Shown one piece after another: positions 8,352-16,851 of a stretch of DNA of 64,000 nucleotides (its first letter is position 1; each line of letters opens with the position of its first letter). Source of the stretch: Salinispora mooreana (GTDB lineage Bacteria > Actinomycetota > Actinomycetes > Mycobacteriales > Micromonosporaceae). Under the pieces are notes generated by a model, which saw only the letters and a program-made list of their open reading frames with translations, made no database searches and was not told the DNA's origin. The stretch covers positions 828,107-892,106 of the forward strand of contig NZ_KB900614.1 in NCBI RefSeq assembly GCF_000379065.1, written 5' to 3'. A program made the translations under genes and the position numbers.

Positions 8352-9812
8352 TCACCGGGGTGACGACGGCGCGCCACCGTGGTTGATGACATGCTCCCGG
8401 GCTTGTGCGTACCGGGCCCGAATCGCCGGCACCGGGTCCGCCTCGTAGGTCCGCGACGCGGCCACGGTCCACCTCGGCGGCTCCGCCCCGCCCAGGACGG
8501 CCCAGGCGGCCTGGCGAGCGGCACCGTCGGCGACGTACTCGCCAGGGGGCGGCACGACCACCGGAACACCGAAAACCTGCGGAGCGACCCGTCGTACGGC
8601 GGCGGAGCGGGCACCACCACCCACCAGAATCACCCGCCGGACGGCGACGCCCTGCGCGACGAGGGCGTCCAAGCCGTCCGCGAGCGCGCAGAGCATTCCC
8701 TCGACGGCCGCGCGGGCCAGGTGCGCCGGGGTGGCGGTACGCAGCGTCAGCCCGTGCACCGCACCGCTGGCGTCCGGCCGGTTCGGGGTCCGCTCCCCCG
8801 CCAGGTAGGGCACCAGGACCACGCCGTCCGCCCCGGGTGGTGCGGACAACGCCAGGTCGGCCAGTTCAGCGAGGCTGACTCCGAGCAGCGTCGCGGCGGC
8901 GTCGAGCACCCGGGCCGCGTTGAGCGTACAGACCAACGGCAGGTATCGGCCGGTGCTGTCAGCGAAGCCGGCGACGGTACCCGTCGGGTCCGCCGTCGGT
9001 TGCTCCGTGACGCCGCACACGGTTCCGGAGGTGCCGATCGAGACGACCACGTCAGCGGGGCCCGCGCCGACCCCGAACGCGGCGGCGGCGTTGTCACCCG
9101 CCCCCGGACCGAGCGAGACCTCCGGCAGCTCCGGGGCTCCCGCGAGCACGGCCGGGTCGAGTCGGCCGGCCCACTCCACCGGACCGAGTACCCGGGGCAC
9201 GGTCACCATCCGACCGAACGCCTGCTCGAGCAGGTCCCGGCGGTACGTTGCGCTGGCCGGGGACCAGTAACCGGTGCCGCTGGCGTCGCTGCGGTCGGTG
9301 CTCAACGCCGCCAGGCCGGGGGCGCCGGCGAGCCGCCAGGTAAGCCAGTCGTGCGGTAGGCAGACAGCAGCCACCCGGGCGGCGTTGCCCGGCTCGTGCC
9401 GGGCCAACCAACGCAGCTTGGTGACGGTGAGGCTGGCGACCGGCACCACGCCCACCGCGTCCGCCCAGAACCGCCGCCCGGTGTCGCCCTCGCCCGCCTC
9501 GGCCACCAGGTCGGCAGCGGCGCCGGCGGAGCGGGTGTCGTTCCAGAGCAACGCCGGGCGGACCACCGCGCCGGCATCGTCAAGGCACACCATGCCGTGC
9601 TGCTGCCCGGCGACCGAGACCGCCCCGATGTCGGCGAGCCCGCCGGCGGCCGACACCGCCTCGCCCAGCGCGGACCACCAGGCCGCCGGGTCAACCTCGG
9701 TACCGTCCGGGTGCGGCGCCCGACCCTGGCGGACCAGGACACCGCTCTCCCCGTCCCGAATGACGATCTTGCAGGACTGGGTCGAAGAGTCGATCCCGGC
9801 GACGAGCGGCAC
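8352..9812 (-). CDS. xylB: Xylulokinase
   Basis: A 486-residue FGGY-family kinase converting D-xylulose to xylulose 5-phosphate, the entry to the pentose phosphate pathway. The phosphate-1 motif [10 protein letters not shown] is at residues 6-15, the substrate region GQQHGMV and LWNDTRS follow, and the C-terminal adenosine motif VGGGARS is present. The start is GTG 9812, 12 nt after the xylA stop, with AAGG upstream. Length and motifs are normal for the family. It belongs to a xylA-xylB-MFS transcript. Confidence 0.95.
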   Translation of the reverse strand: MPLVAGIDSSTQSCKIVIRDGESGVLVRQGRAPHPDGTEVDPAAWWSALGEAVSAAGGLADIGAVSVAGQQHGMVCLDDAGAVVRPALLWNDTRSAGAAADLVAEAGEGDTGRRFWADAVGVVPVASLTVTKLRWLARHEPGNAARVAAVCLPHDWLTWRLAGAPGLAALSTDRSDASGTGYWSPASATYRRDLLEQAFGRMVTVPRVLGPVEWAGRLDPAVLAGAPELPEVSLGPGAGDNAAAAFGVGAGPADVVVSIGTSGTVCGVTEQPTADPTGTVAGFADSTGRYLPLVCTLNAARVLDAAATLLGVSLAELADLALSAPPGADGVVLVPYLAGERTPNRPDASGAVHGLTLRTATPAHLARAAVEGMLCALADGLDALVAQGVAVRRVILVGGGARSAAVRRVAPQVFGVPVVVPPPGEYVADGAARQAAWAVLGGAEPPRWTVAASRTYEADPVPAIRARYAQAREHVINHGGAPSSPR

Positions 9813-9824
9813 TCCGGCCCGCCT

Positions 9825-11012
9825 TCAGCGTGCACCGAGCAGATGCTCGACGGCGAGTTGGTTGAGCCGAACAAAGTGGTAGCCGCGGGCACCGGCAGCA
9901 GTCACGTCGTACTCCTCGAAGGCAGTGCGGTCGGCGCGGAGCCCGGCATGGGTCTCGCCGGGGGCGACGGTTGGTGTTGCCAGCTCATCCACCCGGCTCG
10001 TGGCCAGCGCCGCGGTCACCTCCGGGTCTGCCCGGAACGCCGCGGCCCGCTCCTTGAGGAGCAGATAGGTGCGCATGTTCGCCGCGGCCGAGGCCCACAC
10101 CCCGGTCCGGTCCTCGGTGCGAGACGGCTTGTAGTCGAAGTGCCGGGGGCCGTCGTAGGCTGGCCCGCCGCCCGGACCGCCGTTCTCAAGTAGGTCGACC
10201 AGGGCGAAGGCATTGAGCAGATCACCGTGGCCGAAGACCAGGTCCTGGTCGTACTTGACCCCACGTTGGCCGTTGAGGTCGAGGTGGAACAGCTTGCCCT
10301 GCCAGAGCGCCTGAGCGACGCCGTGGGCGAAGTTGAGCCCGGCCATCTGCTCATGGCCGACCTCCGGGTTGAGCCCGACCAACTCCGGGTGGGCCAGGGT
10401 GGCGATGAAGGCGAGTGCGTGCCCGACGGTGGGCAGCAGAATGTCGCCGCGCGGCTCGTTGGGCTTGGGCTCGATCGCGAACCGCAGGTCGTATCCCTGC
10501 GCCACCACGTACTGGCAGAGCAGGTCAACCGCCTCGCGGTAGCGGTCCAGCGCGGCACGGACATCCTTGGCAACGTCGTACTCGGCGCCCTCCCGACCGC
10601 CCCACAGGACGAAGGTGTGCGCGCCCAACTGCGCGGCGAGGTCCACGGCGCGCAGCGCCTTGCGGAGCGCGTACCGCCGGACACCCCGATCGTTGCTGGT
10701 GAAGCCGCCGTCCTTGAACACCGGATGGGTGAAGAGGTTGCTGGTGACCATCGGGACCACCAGGCCGGTCTCGTCGAGGGCCCGACGAAACCGGTTGAGG
10801 TGGCCGTCGCGGGTGGCAGCGTCCGCCCCGAAGGGGAGCAGGTCGTCATCGTGAAAGGTGATGCCGTACGCCCCCAACTCGGCGAGGCGGTGCACCGCCT
10901 CGGCCGCGTCCAGCGCCGGTCGGGTGGCGTCGCCGAACGGGTCCCGGGCCTGCCAGCCCACCGTCCAGAGGCCGAAGGAGAACTTGTCGGCAGGGGTGGG
11001 ATGGGGCGCCAT
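9825..11012 (-). CDS. xylA: Xylose isomerase
   Basis: A 395-residue actinobacterial-type (class I) xylose isomerase interconverting D-xylose and D-xylulose with two divalent metals. The catalytic and metal motifs are all present: [10 protein letters not shown] (catalytic His), [17 protein letters not shown] (metal Glu and Lys), [15 protein letters not shown] (Glu, His), HLDLNGQRG and KYDQDL (Asp ligands), HFDYKP (last Asp). The ATG at 11012 is preceded by GGAGG. First gene of the xylA-xylB-MFS run. No ROK-family regulator is adjacent. Confidence 0.97.
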   Translation of the reverse strand: MAPHPTPADKFSFGLWTVGWQARDPFGDATRPALDAAEAVHRLAELGAYGITFHDDDLLPFGADAATRDGHLNRFRRALDETGLVVPMVTSNLFTHPVFKDGGFTSNDRGVRRYALRKALRAVDLAAQLGAHTFVLWGGREGAEYDVAKDVRAALDRYREAVDLLCQYVVAQGYDLRFAIEPKPNEPRGDILLPTVGHALAFIATLAHPELVGLNPEVGHEQMAGLNFAHGVAQALWQGKLFHLDLNGQRGVKYDQDLVFGHGDLLNAFALVDLLENGGPGGGPAYDGPRHFDYKPSRTEDRTGVWASAAANMRTYLLLKERAAAFRADPEVTAALATSRVDELATPTVAPGETHAGLRADRTAFEEYDVTAAGARGYHFVRLNQLAVEHLLGAR

Positions 11013-11048
11013 GCCAGCCTCCGGGGGGGGTCGTCCGCCGTGTTCTGT

Positions 11049-11065
11049 GGTTGGTTTACCAGACC
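11049..11065. promoter_or_regulatory. Possible operator upstream of xylA
   Basis: GGTTGGTTTACCAGACC is an imperfect inverted repeat (TGGT-TT-ACCA core) 37-53 nt before the xylA start. Its position would suit a repressor such as a ROK-family XylR, but the match to any known site is not established. Confidence 0.25.
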
Positions 11066-11127
11066 GAGGCCGAAACGCCCACCACGCACACCACCGAAGC
11101 GATGAGGGCGGGAGTCGCGAAACACTC

Positions 11128-12603
11128 CTAGTACGCGCCGCGGCGGTTCACCACTGCGCCAAAGGTCTTCCACAGGATGGTCAGATCGGCAGCGAGGGAC
11201 CAGTTCTCCACGTAGTAGAGGTCGAGCCGGACGCCGTCCTCCCAGCTCAGGTCAGACCGACCACTGATCTGCCAGAGGCCGGTCATCCCGGGCTTGACCA
11301 GCAGCCGCCGGGCGACGTCGCCGTCATACCGGGCGACCTCCGAGGGCAGTGGTGGGCGGGGGCCGACCAGGCTCATCTGCCCGAACAGGACGTTGACCAG
11401 CTGTGGCAGCTCGTCCAGCGACCATTTGCGCAGCAGTCGACCGACCCGGGTCACCCGGGGGTCATCCCGCAGTTTGAACAGCAGGCCGTCGGTCTCGTTC
11501 TGCGCCGCCAACTCCGCCAGCAGGGCGTCGGCGTTGACCACCATCGTGCGGAACTTCCACACCCCGAACTCCCGGCCCCCCTGCCCGACCCGGGTCTGCC
11601 GAAACAACACCGGCCCCCGGCTGTCGACCAGCACGGTCAGCGCGATCACGATCAGCAACGGCAGCAGCAGGGTCAGGGCGAAGAGCGCACATGCCCGGTC
11701 AACCAGTCCTTTCACCAGTTTTCGGGTGCCCCGGAACTCCGGGGCCTCGACGTGGATCAGCGGCAGCCCGGCCACCGGACGGGTGTGGATCCGGGGTCCC
11801 GCGACATCGGTCAGCGCCGGGGCAACCACCAGATCAACGCCGGTGCTCTCCAGCTGCCAGCCGAGCCGACGCAGTCGGGTGGCGGTCAGTTCTCCGGAGG
11901 CGGTCACCGCCACGGTGTCGGCGCCGATGGCGGTGGCGGCCGCGGGGATGCCCCGGAACGAGCCCACCACGGGCACGTCCCCCAACCGCTGCGGAACCGG
12001 CGCGAGCAACACATCCGGGATGCACGCCCCGACTACCTGGTAGCCCGCGTATGGCTCGCGCCGCAGAGTGTGCACCAGCTCCAGAACGTGCGCGGTGTCG
12101 CCGACCGCAAGGACCTTCCGGGACCACCCGCGGCCCCGTGAGCGGAAGCGGTGCAGCCTCTTGCGGGCAGCGAAGCGGGCCAGCTCGAGCCCGACAACGC
12201 CGGTGGCGAAGGAGATGATGAGGAAGCCCCGCGGCACGCCAACATCCAGGACCCAGCCGGCGATCACTATTCCACCGGCAAGGCGCAGGCTGGCCACACT
12301 CACCCGCCGATACTCGTCGGCACCATAGCCGACGACCCGATCGTCGTAGCAACGAAACGCCTTGAGCGAGACCAGCCACGCCAGCACCAGGCCGGATGCC
12401 AACATGATGTGGGGGAGCTCGGTGCCGCCGGGGGAGCCGATACCGAAGCCGGCGAGGTACCCGACGAGAACGGCGAGGCTCAGCACCGCGGTGTCGAGCG
12501 CCAACAGGGCTCGGAGGTAGGACCGCAGGGCAGCGCGCGTCCTCGGCGGGGACAGGCCGCCCGCCGTTGACCGGCCGAGGGTCAACAGCATCGCCGCATT
12601 CAC
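11128..12603 (-). CDS. Exopolysaccharide polyprenyl glycosylphosphotransferase (sugar transferase)
   Basis: A 491-residue membrane enzyme that transfers a sugar-1-phosphate from a nucleotide sugar to a polyprenyl phosphate, the first step of exopolysaccharide or glycan repeat synthesis. Four N-terminal membrane helices, a Rossmann-like middle region ([17 protein letters not shown]) and another helix ([20 protein letters not shown]) lead into the bacterial sugar transferase domain with [31 protein letters not shown] and [19 protein letters not shown] 12603 is preferred because GGGGAGGG lies 3 nt upstream; a GTG at 12639 is in frame but lacks a site. No other glycan genes adjoin it. Confidence 0.9.
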   Translation of the reverse strand: MNAAMLLTLGRSTAGGLSPPRTRAALRSYLRALLALDTAVLSLAVLVGYLAGFGIGSPGGTELPHIMLASGLVLAWLVSLKAFRCYDDRVVGYGADEYRRVSVASLRLAGGIVIAGWVLDVGVPRGFLIISFATGVVGLELARFAARKRLHRFRSRGRGWSRKVLAVGDTAHVLELVHTLRREPYAGYQVVGACIPDVLLAPVPQRLGDVPVVGSFRGIPAAATAIGADTVAVTASGELTATRLRRLGWQLESTGVDLVVAPALTDVAGPRIHTRPVAGLPLIHVEAPEFRGTRKLVKGLVDRACALFALTLLLPLLIVIALTVLVDSRGPVLFRQTRVGQGGREFGVWKFRTMVVNADALLAELAAQNETDGLLFKLRDDPRVTRVGRLLRKWSLDELPQLVNVLFGQMSLVGPRPPLPSEVARYDGDVARRLLVKPGMTGLWQISGRSDLSWEDGVRLDLYYVENWSLAADLTILWKTFGAVVNRRGAY

Positions 12604-12841
12604 CGACCCTCCCCACCTCACCTCGCCCCTGGTGGTCACGGCTAAGAAACGGCCCGACGGTCCGAGCCGAGATGGCCTAGTTCTCGCCGGAACAACGACA
12701 TCCTGCCCCGAGCATTATGGGCACGGATTCTTTCCGACGTATTGCCGTCACTTTGCGCGACCGTCGCCCAGCCGACCCCGGCCTGCCGCCCCGGCCGACT
12801 CCGGCCCGCCGATCGGTCTCGGCACCGGCGGCAAACTCGAC

Positions 12842-12901
12842 GCTGAGACTCGGATCAGGAGTCCGTCTCGTGCTGAGACTCGGATCAGGAATCTGTCTCG
12901 C
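12842..12901. repeat. Two-copy 30-bp tandem repeat at the 3' end of the VWA gene
   Basis: Units 12842-12871 and 12872-12901 both begin GCTGAGACTCGGATCAGGA and differ at only a few positions near the end. The second copy contains the last codons and stop of the VWA-protein gene; the first lies just downstream. It looks like a tandem duplication of the gene end. Confidence 0.85.
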
Positions 12902-14615
12902 GCAATGCGATGGCCTTCAGGAAGATGTCACCAATCTTGGTCGGGTCCTCGGTGATGAAGGAGCCGCCACCGGTAACCTTCGTGATCGACTCCAGCTCTG
13001 CCTTGCTGACGTCCGCGCCGATCCCGATCAGAACCACCTGCACCGGCCGCTCCGGGTCCTTGATCCGCTCCAGTTCGGCGATCAGTTGCTGCTGGCTGAT
13101 GCCGTTGTCGTCGTCGTTCTTACCGTCGGTGAAGAGCACGATCGAATTGACCTGCCCCTGATCCCAGTCCTCTTGGACCGCCTCGTACGCCGCCAGCACC
13201 GTGTCGAAAAGACCAGTGTCGCCCCGGGTCGGCTGGATCTGGGTCAACGCCGCCTCAAGCTCGCTGCGCTGACTACTCAGCGGGCCGATCTCGACCAGCC
13301 GCCGGTAGTCCCGCCCACTGCCCAGGTTGGTCGAGAACTCCCAGAGCCCGATCTGCCAGCTGTCATCGAAGAGGTGGAGCCCACGCCCCGCGGCTTCCAG
13401 GGTGACCTGCTGGCGGCTCGCGCCATTGGCGCTCGCCACAGATTCCCGCATCGAGCCGGAGACATCGATGACACAGAGCATTCGGCCGGACTGGGTGGCG
13501 ATCGACCAGCTGGAGACCGCTCGCTCGACCGCCAGTGGATCCAGGTCGCTGGTGGCGTTGCCACCGTCGGCCGCCGGGCTCGGCACCGCGGTGGGCGCGC
13601 TGAACCCAGCGCCCCAGGTACCGTCCGGCGCTCGCAGCGACAACGACGCCAACCGATCCTTGAAGCTGGCGGTGGTGAGCACGTCGAACAGCATCCGGGC
13701 AGCCGACGCTTTGGCCGACCCGATCCCCGGCAGCACCGCGTACGGATAGTCCAACGGTGTCGCCGCCGGCGTTGGGTAGAGCGCGGCCAACGGCACCGCC
13801 GGCTTCCGGGCGTTGTAGGAGAGCAGGTCCTCCTCGGACAACGCCGCCGCGCCGAGACTACCGGCCAGCGTGGTGGGATCTGCGGAGGTGGGGAACTGAG
13901 CGAACAGTTCCTGGCGCAGCTCCGCGCTGCTGGCCGACAACGCACGTAACGCACCGACAGTTGCCGTCTGGCCATCCTCCCCAGCCGCCGCGGCGGCGCT
14001 CAACGCGAGTAGACCGGAGAGGCCGGTGGCATCCCGGGTCGGGTTCACGGTGCCGGCCCGGAGCGGTTCCGCGTTGGTGACCTGGCCGACCAACGCGGAC
14101 CAGGTGAACTCCTGCGCCGGCCAGCCGAGCCGGGCGGCGACCGGCTCGGGCACCCCCACGACCACCGGGCTACGGGCGATCGACGCTCCGTTACCCGGGT
14201 CGAACGCGGTCGCGCCACCGCTCTTCAGCCGGAGCAGCCACGCCGAGGAGTCGGGCACCCAGACATCCGGGCTGACCGCGGCGCCGTTGGCCCGACCCAC
14301 CCCGGCCAGGATGGCACCGTGTTTGGTCGCGACGGTGGCGGCTATCTCGACCGGCTCGGAAGCGGTCACGCTTACCTCAATGCAGGTGCCGTCAACCGCC
14401 GCGCCCTCGTTTTCCCACTCGGTCGCCGCGGCGTCGACCGCCGGCGCCAGCTCCGCCGCGACCGCGACCGCGAGCTCGACCTGACCGGAGCAGCCCGGCG
14501 AGGCCAGCTGCCGGTAGCCAAAATATCCACCAGAAGCAATGAAAAGCACGCCGACAGCTGCGGCGACACCGGTGACGCGAGTCTTCTTTCGGATGCGATG
14601 GCGGCCTGGGGACAC
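12885..14615 (-). CDS. Membrane-tethered solute-binding-like plus VWA domain protein
   Basis: A 576-residue protein. A basic N-terminus (GRHRIRKKTR) and one hydrophobic helix (VTGVAAAVGVLFIASGGYFG) make an uncleaved anchor. Residues of about 45-335 resemble a periplasmic substrate-binding fold (VELAVAVAAELAPAVDAAA start; DVWVPDSSAW). The C-terminal 180 residues are a von Willebrand A domain with an intact MIDAS: DVSGSM, the Thr in RGDTGLFDT and FTDGKNDDD. Actinomycetes carry many such SBP-VWA proteins of unknown ligand. GTG 14615 has GGAGG 8 nt upstream; the longer frame to 14681 lacks a site. Outer-face location is inferred. Confidence 0.8.
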   Translation of the reverse strand: MSPGRHRIRKKTRVTGVAAAVGVLFIASGGYFGYRQLASPGCSGQVELAVAVAAELAPAVDAAATEWENEGAAVDGTCIEVSVTASEPVEIAATVATKHGAILAGVGRANGAAVSPDVWVPDSSAWLLRLKSGGATAFDPGNGASIARSPVVVGVPEPVAARLGWPAQEFTWSALVGQVTNAEPLRAGTVNPTRDATGLSGLLALSAAAAAGEDGQTATVGALRALSASSAELRQELFAQFPTSADPTTLAGSLGAAALSEEDLLSYNARKPAVPLAALYPTPAATPLDYPYAVLPGIGSAKASAARMLFDVLTTASFKDRLASLSLRAPDGTWGAGFSAPTAVPSPAADGGNATSDLDPLAVERAVSSWSIATQSGRMLCVIDVSGSMRESVASANGASRQQVTLEAAGRGLHLFDDSWQIGLWEFSTNLGSGRDYRRLVEIGPLSSQRSELEAALTQIQPTRGDTGLFDTVLAAYEAVQEDWDQGQVNSIVLFTDGKNDDDNGISQQQLIAELERIKDPERPVQVVLIGIGADVSKAELESITKVTGGGSFITEDPTKIGDIFLKAIALRETDS

Positions 14616-14699
14616 GGGACCATCCTCCGGACCCGGCCAAGCAACGGCTACGTCCGTTCGGACGAAGTTACGCAGACGCAACCGCCGACTCCACTTTGA

Positions 14700-15293
14700 C
14701 TACGCTCCGTGAGCCAGAAAGTCCGATGTGTTGTGGTTTGCCGTCCAGGGCAGGACACAGGTGGGGCTCGGGACACGCACCGGATCACCGACCGGCGCCG
14801 GCACACCGGTCGCCGGATTGACCCGGAACACGCTGATCAGGTCGGCCCGCTCGTCCGCGACGTACAGGTTGGTACCGATCCGGGCGAAGTGCCGGGGCCA
14901 CTTCCCGCCGGAGTCCACCTCGGCGACCAGCACGGGCAACTCGCCGTCGAGCGTGAAGACGGCGATCGTGCCGACACCCCGGTTCGCGACGTAGCGGCCC
15001 TCCGTTTTGGCCCGGAGCGACCATGTGGGTGTGCGCCCGCTCCTGCCGCTGTGGGTCCGGGCCGTGACCCGCATGCCGGACCAGGTCGGTACTCGCCCCA
15101 GGCACCCCCTGCCCGTCAAGCGGGAATACCGCCACGCTCCCGTCGCGACGGTGCCGGGGTGACCGCGACCGTGCCGAGCGGCGCAAGCGCACCCGAATCC
15201 GGCTCCCGCAGGGCGACAACAATCCCCTCGCCGCGGCCCCCGGCGCCCGCCCGTGTAGCAACCGAGATGGACGAACGCACCCTGAACCGCCAC
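14700..15293 (-). pseudogene. Lactonase-family (6-phosphogluconolactonase-like) beta-propeller pseudogene
   Basis: Recognisable pieces of one lactonase-family protein are spread over all three minus frames in the correct order. From 15293: VHLGCYTGG; then, in a second frame, GRGEGIVVALREPDSG; then, in a third, GSVAVFPLDGQGVPG and LVRHAGHGPDPQRQE; then back in the first frame GRYVANRGVGTIAVFTLDGE to the end. The family is normally about 340 residues; only about 195 codons remain, so there are internal deletions as well as frameshifts. The C-terminal 90 residues are well preserved, suggesting recent decay. Confidence 0.8.
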
Positions 15294-15463
15294 CGGACCA
15301 CCCTCCGCGCCGACCTCTCCGATCCAACCAGAGGTTCACCCACGTAGCGGCGCATCAGACCGGAAGGCCGGAACGCCACAGCGCGGCTCCACCCCTGGAG
15401 CCAGCCACCCCGCTGGCCGGTAGCCGCCGCGGTGAGGCGGGTGCCCGCCCCGGTCGGCACCGG

Positions 15464-16063
15464 TCAGGCCGGCACCCGCTCCCCATGTTGCCGGGCCACA
15501 TGTTCGACGAGCGCGATCAACACCTGCTTGGCGGACTGCCGTTCCCGGGCGTCACAGAGCAGCATCGGCACGTCGGAGTCCAGGTCCAACGCCTCGCGTA
15601 CGGTCTCCAGGCCGAACCGGCGGGCCCCGTCGAAACAGTTGACACCGACCACGAACGGAATACCCCGCTGTTCGAAGTAGCCGATGGACGGGAAACAGTC
15701 GGCCAGTCGCCGGGTATCGGCGAGCACCACCGCGCCCAGCGCCCCGAAGGCCAGCTCGTCCCAGAGGAACCAGAACCGATCTTGTCCCGGCGTACCGAAG
15801 AGGTAGACCAGGAGATCTTCGTTGATGGTGATTCGACCGAAGTCCATCGCCACGGTGGTGGTGGACTTCGCCTCGACCCCAGCGAGATCGTCGGTGCCGA
15901 TCCCGGCGTTGGTCAGCATCTCCTCGGTCTGGAGCGGGCGAACCTCACTCAACGCGCTCACCAGCGTCGTCTTCCCCGCGCCGAAACCCCCGGCGATGAG
16001 GATCTTGAGCGCAACCGGGATGTGGGCACCGGTTCTTGGGAGTTCAGAGCGCACGGAGTCCAC
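15464..16063 (-). CDS. cvnD: Conservon GTPase (CvnD-like)
   Basis: A 199-residue small GTPase of the MglA/Rop-like conservon group. The P-loop is GGFGAGKTT near residues 25-33; the G3 motif reads GTPGQDRF; the usual NKxD is replaced by NCFDG, as is common in this group. It would be the output switch of the conservon, cycling with the roadblock protein as regulator at the membrane. The start is GTG 16063, overlapping the DUF742 gene by 20 nt, and it is the last gene of the operon. Confidence 0.92.
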   Translation of the reverse strand: MDSVRSELPRTGAHIPVALKILIAGGFGAGKTTLVSALSEVRPLQTEEMLTNAGIGTDDLAGVEAKSTTTVAMDFGRITINEDLLVYLFGTPGQDRFWFLWDELAFGALGAVVLADTRRLADCFPSIGYFEQRGIPFVVGVNCFDGARRFGLETVREALDLDSDVPMLLCDARERQSAKQVLIALVEHVARQHGERVPA

Positions 16064-16427
16064 TGACCACCGCCTTGAGAATGTCGTTGTTGGGCAGGTA
16101 CGGGCCGGCCGAGGGCTGGTGGACCGTCACCAAGCCTCGGTCCACCAGATCACCAAGCAGCACCCGGACGACGCCAACCGCCAGGTCGAGGCCGGTCGCC
16201 AGTTCGGCCACCGGAACCGGCTGGGCGGCCAGCGCCACCAGCCGCCGGTGCTCGGGGTGCAGGTCGAGATGTACGGCGGGCTGGGCGTTCCGGTCGGCGA
16301 GGACGTACGCGACCAGGTCGAAACCGCCGGCAGCCCGCACGCGCCCCCCGGTCAGTGTGTAGGGGCGCACCACCGGACCTGCGTCGGCGTCCAGCCACTC
16401 ATGCGGCGTGCCGGACTCAGCCCACAT
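16044..16427 (-). CDS. cvnC: DUF742 protein (CvnC-like)
   Basis: A 127-residue DUF742 protein with the family hallmarks VVRPYTLTGGR near residue 20 and a winged-helix-like C-terminal half (VAELATGLDLAVGVVRVLLGDLVDRGLV, key parts VAELATGL and LLGDLVDRGLV). In conservons it associates with the sensor kinase-like protein and may bind DNA or act as an adaptor. ATG 16427 lies inside the end of the roadblock gene and its own end overlaps the GTPase start, so all three are translationally coupled. Confidence 0.92.
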   Translation of the reverse strand: MWAESGTPHEWLDADAGPVVRPYTLTGGRVRAAGGFDLVAYVLADRNAQPAVHLDLHPEHRRLVALAAQPVPVAELATGLDLAVGVVRVLLGDLVDRGLVTVHQPSAGPYLPNNDILKAVVSGLRAL

Positions 16428-16839
16428 CGCCGATGCCCGCCGTTGGCCGAGCCGGGATGCTCATCGTCTCGCCCACCCGGGTCACCAACATCGCCATCTC
16501 GTATGCCACCAGCCCGATGTCGGCGTCTGCGTCACTGACCACAGCGAGGCAGGCGCCCTGACCGGCCGTGGTCACGAAGAGAAATGCCGCTTCCATCTCG
16601 ACGACAGTCTGCCGGACGGGACCACCGGTCACATGCCGGCTCGTGCCCCGGGCCAGGCTGGAGAGGCCAGCGGCGAGAGCGCACAGGTGCTCCGCGTCGT
16701 CCCGCTCCTGCCCGGCGGAGGCCCCCAGCAGCAGGCCGTCGGCGGAGAGCACCACCGCCTGCCGAGCGGGCGGCACCCGCTCCACCAGTTCGTCGAGCAA
16801 CCAGTCGAGATCAACATTCTGCCCGGTAGATTTCAGCAT
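16417..16839 (-). CDS. cvnB: Roadblock/LC7 protein (CvnB-like)
   Basis: A 140-residue roadblock/LC7 protein, the presumed GTPase-activating or exchange partner of the CvnD GTPase. Typical segments are LDWLLDELVERVP, AVVLSADGLLLGAS and the C-terminal helix with YEMAMLVTRVGE. ATG 16839 is 6-7 nt after GAGGGA; a GTG directly before it (16842) is an alternative. It starts 12 nt after the sensor gene. Confidence 0.92.
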   Translation of the reverse strand: MLKSTGQNVDLDWLLDELVERVPPARQAVVLSADGLLLGASAGQERDDAEHLCALAAGLSSLARGTSRHVTGGPVRQTVVEMEAAFLFVTTAGQGACLAVVSDADADIGLVAYEMAMLVTRVGETMSIPARPTAGIGDVG

Positions 16840-16851
16840 CACGCGTCCCTC

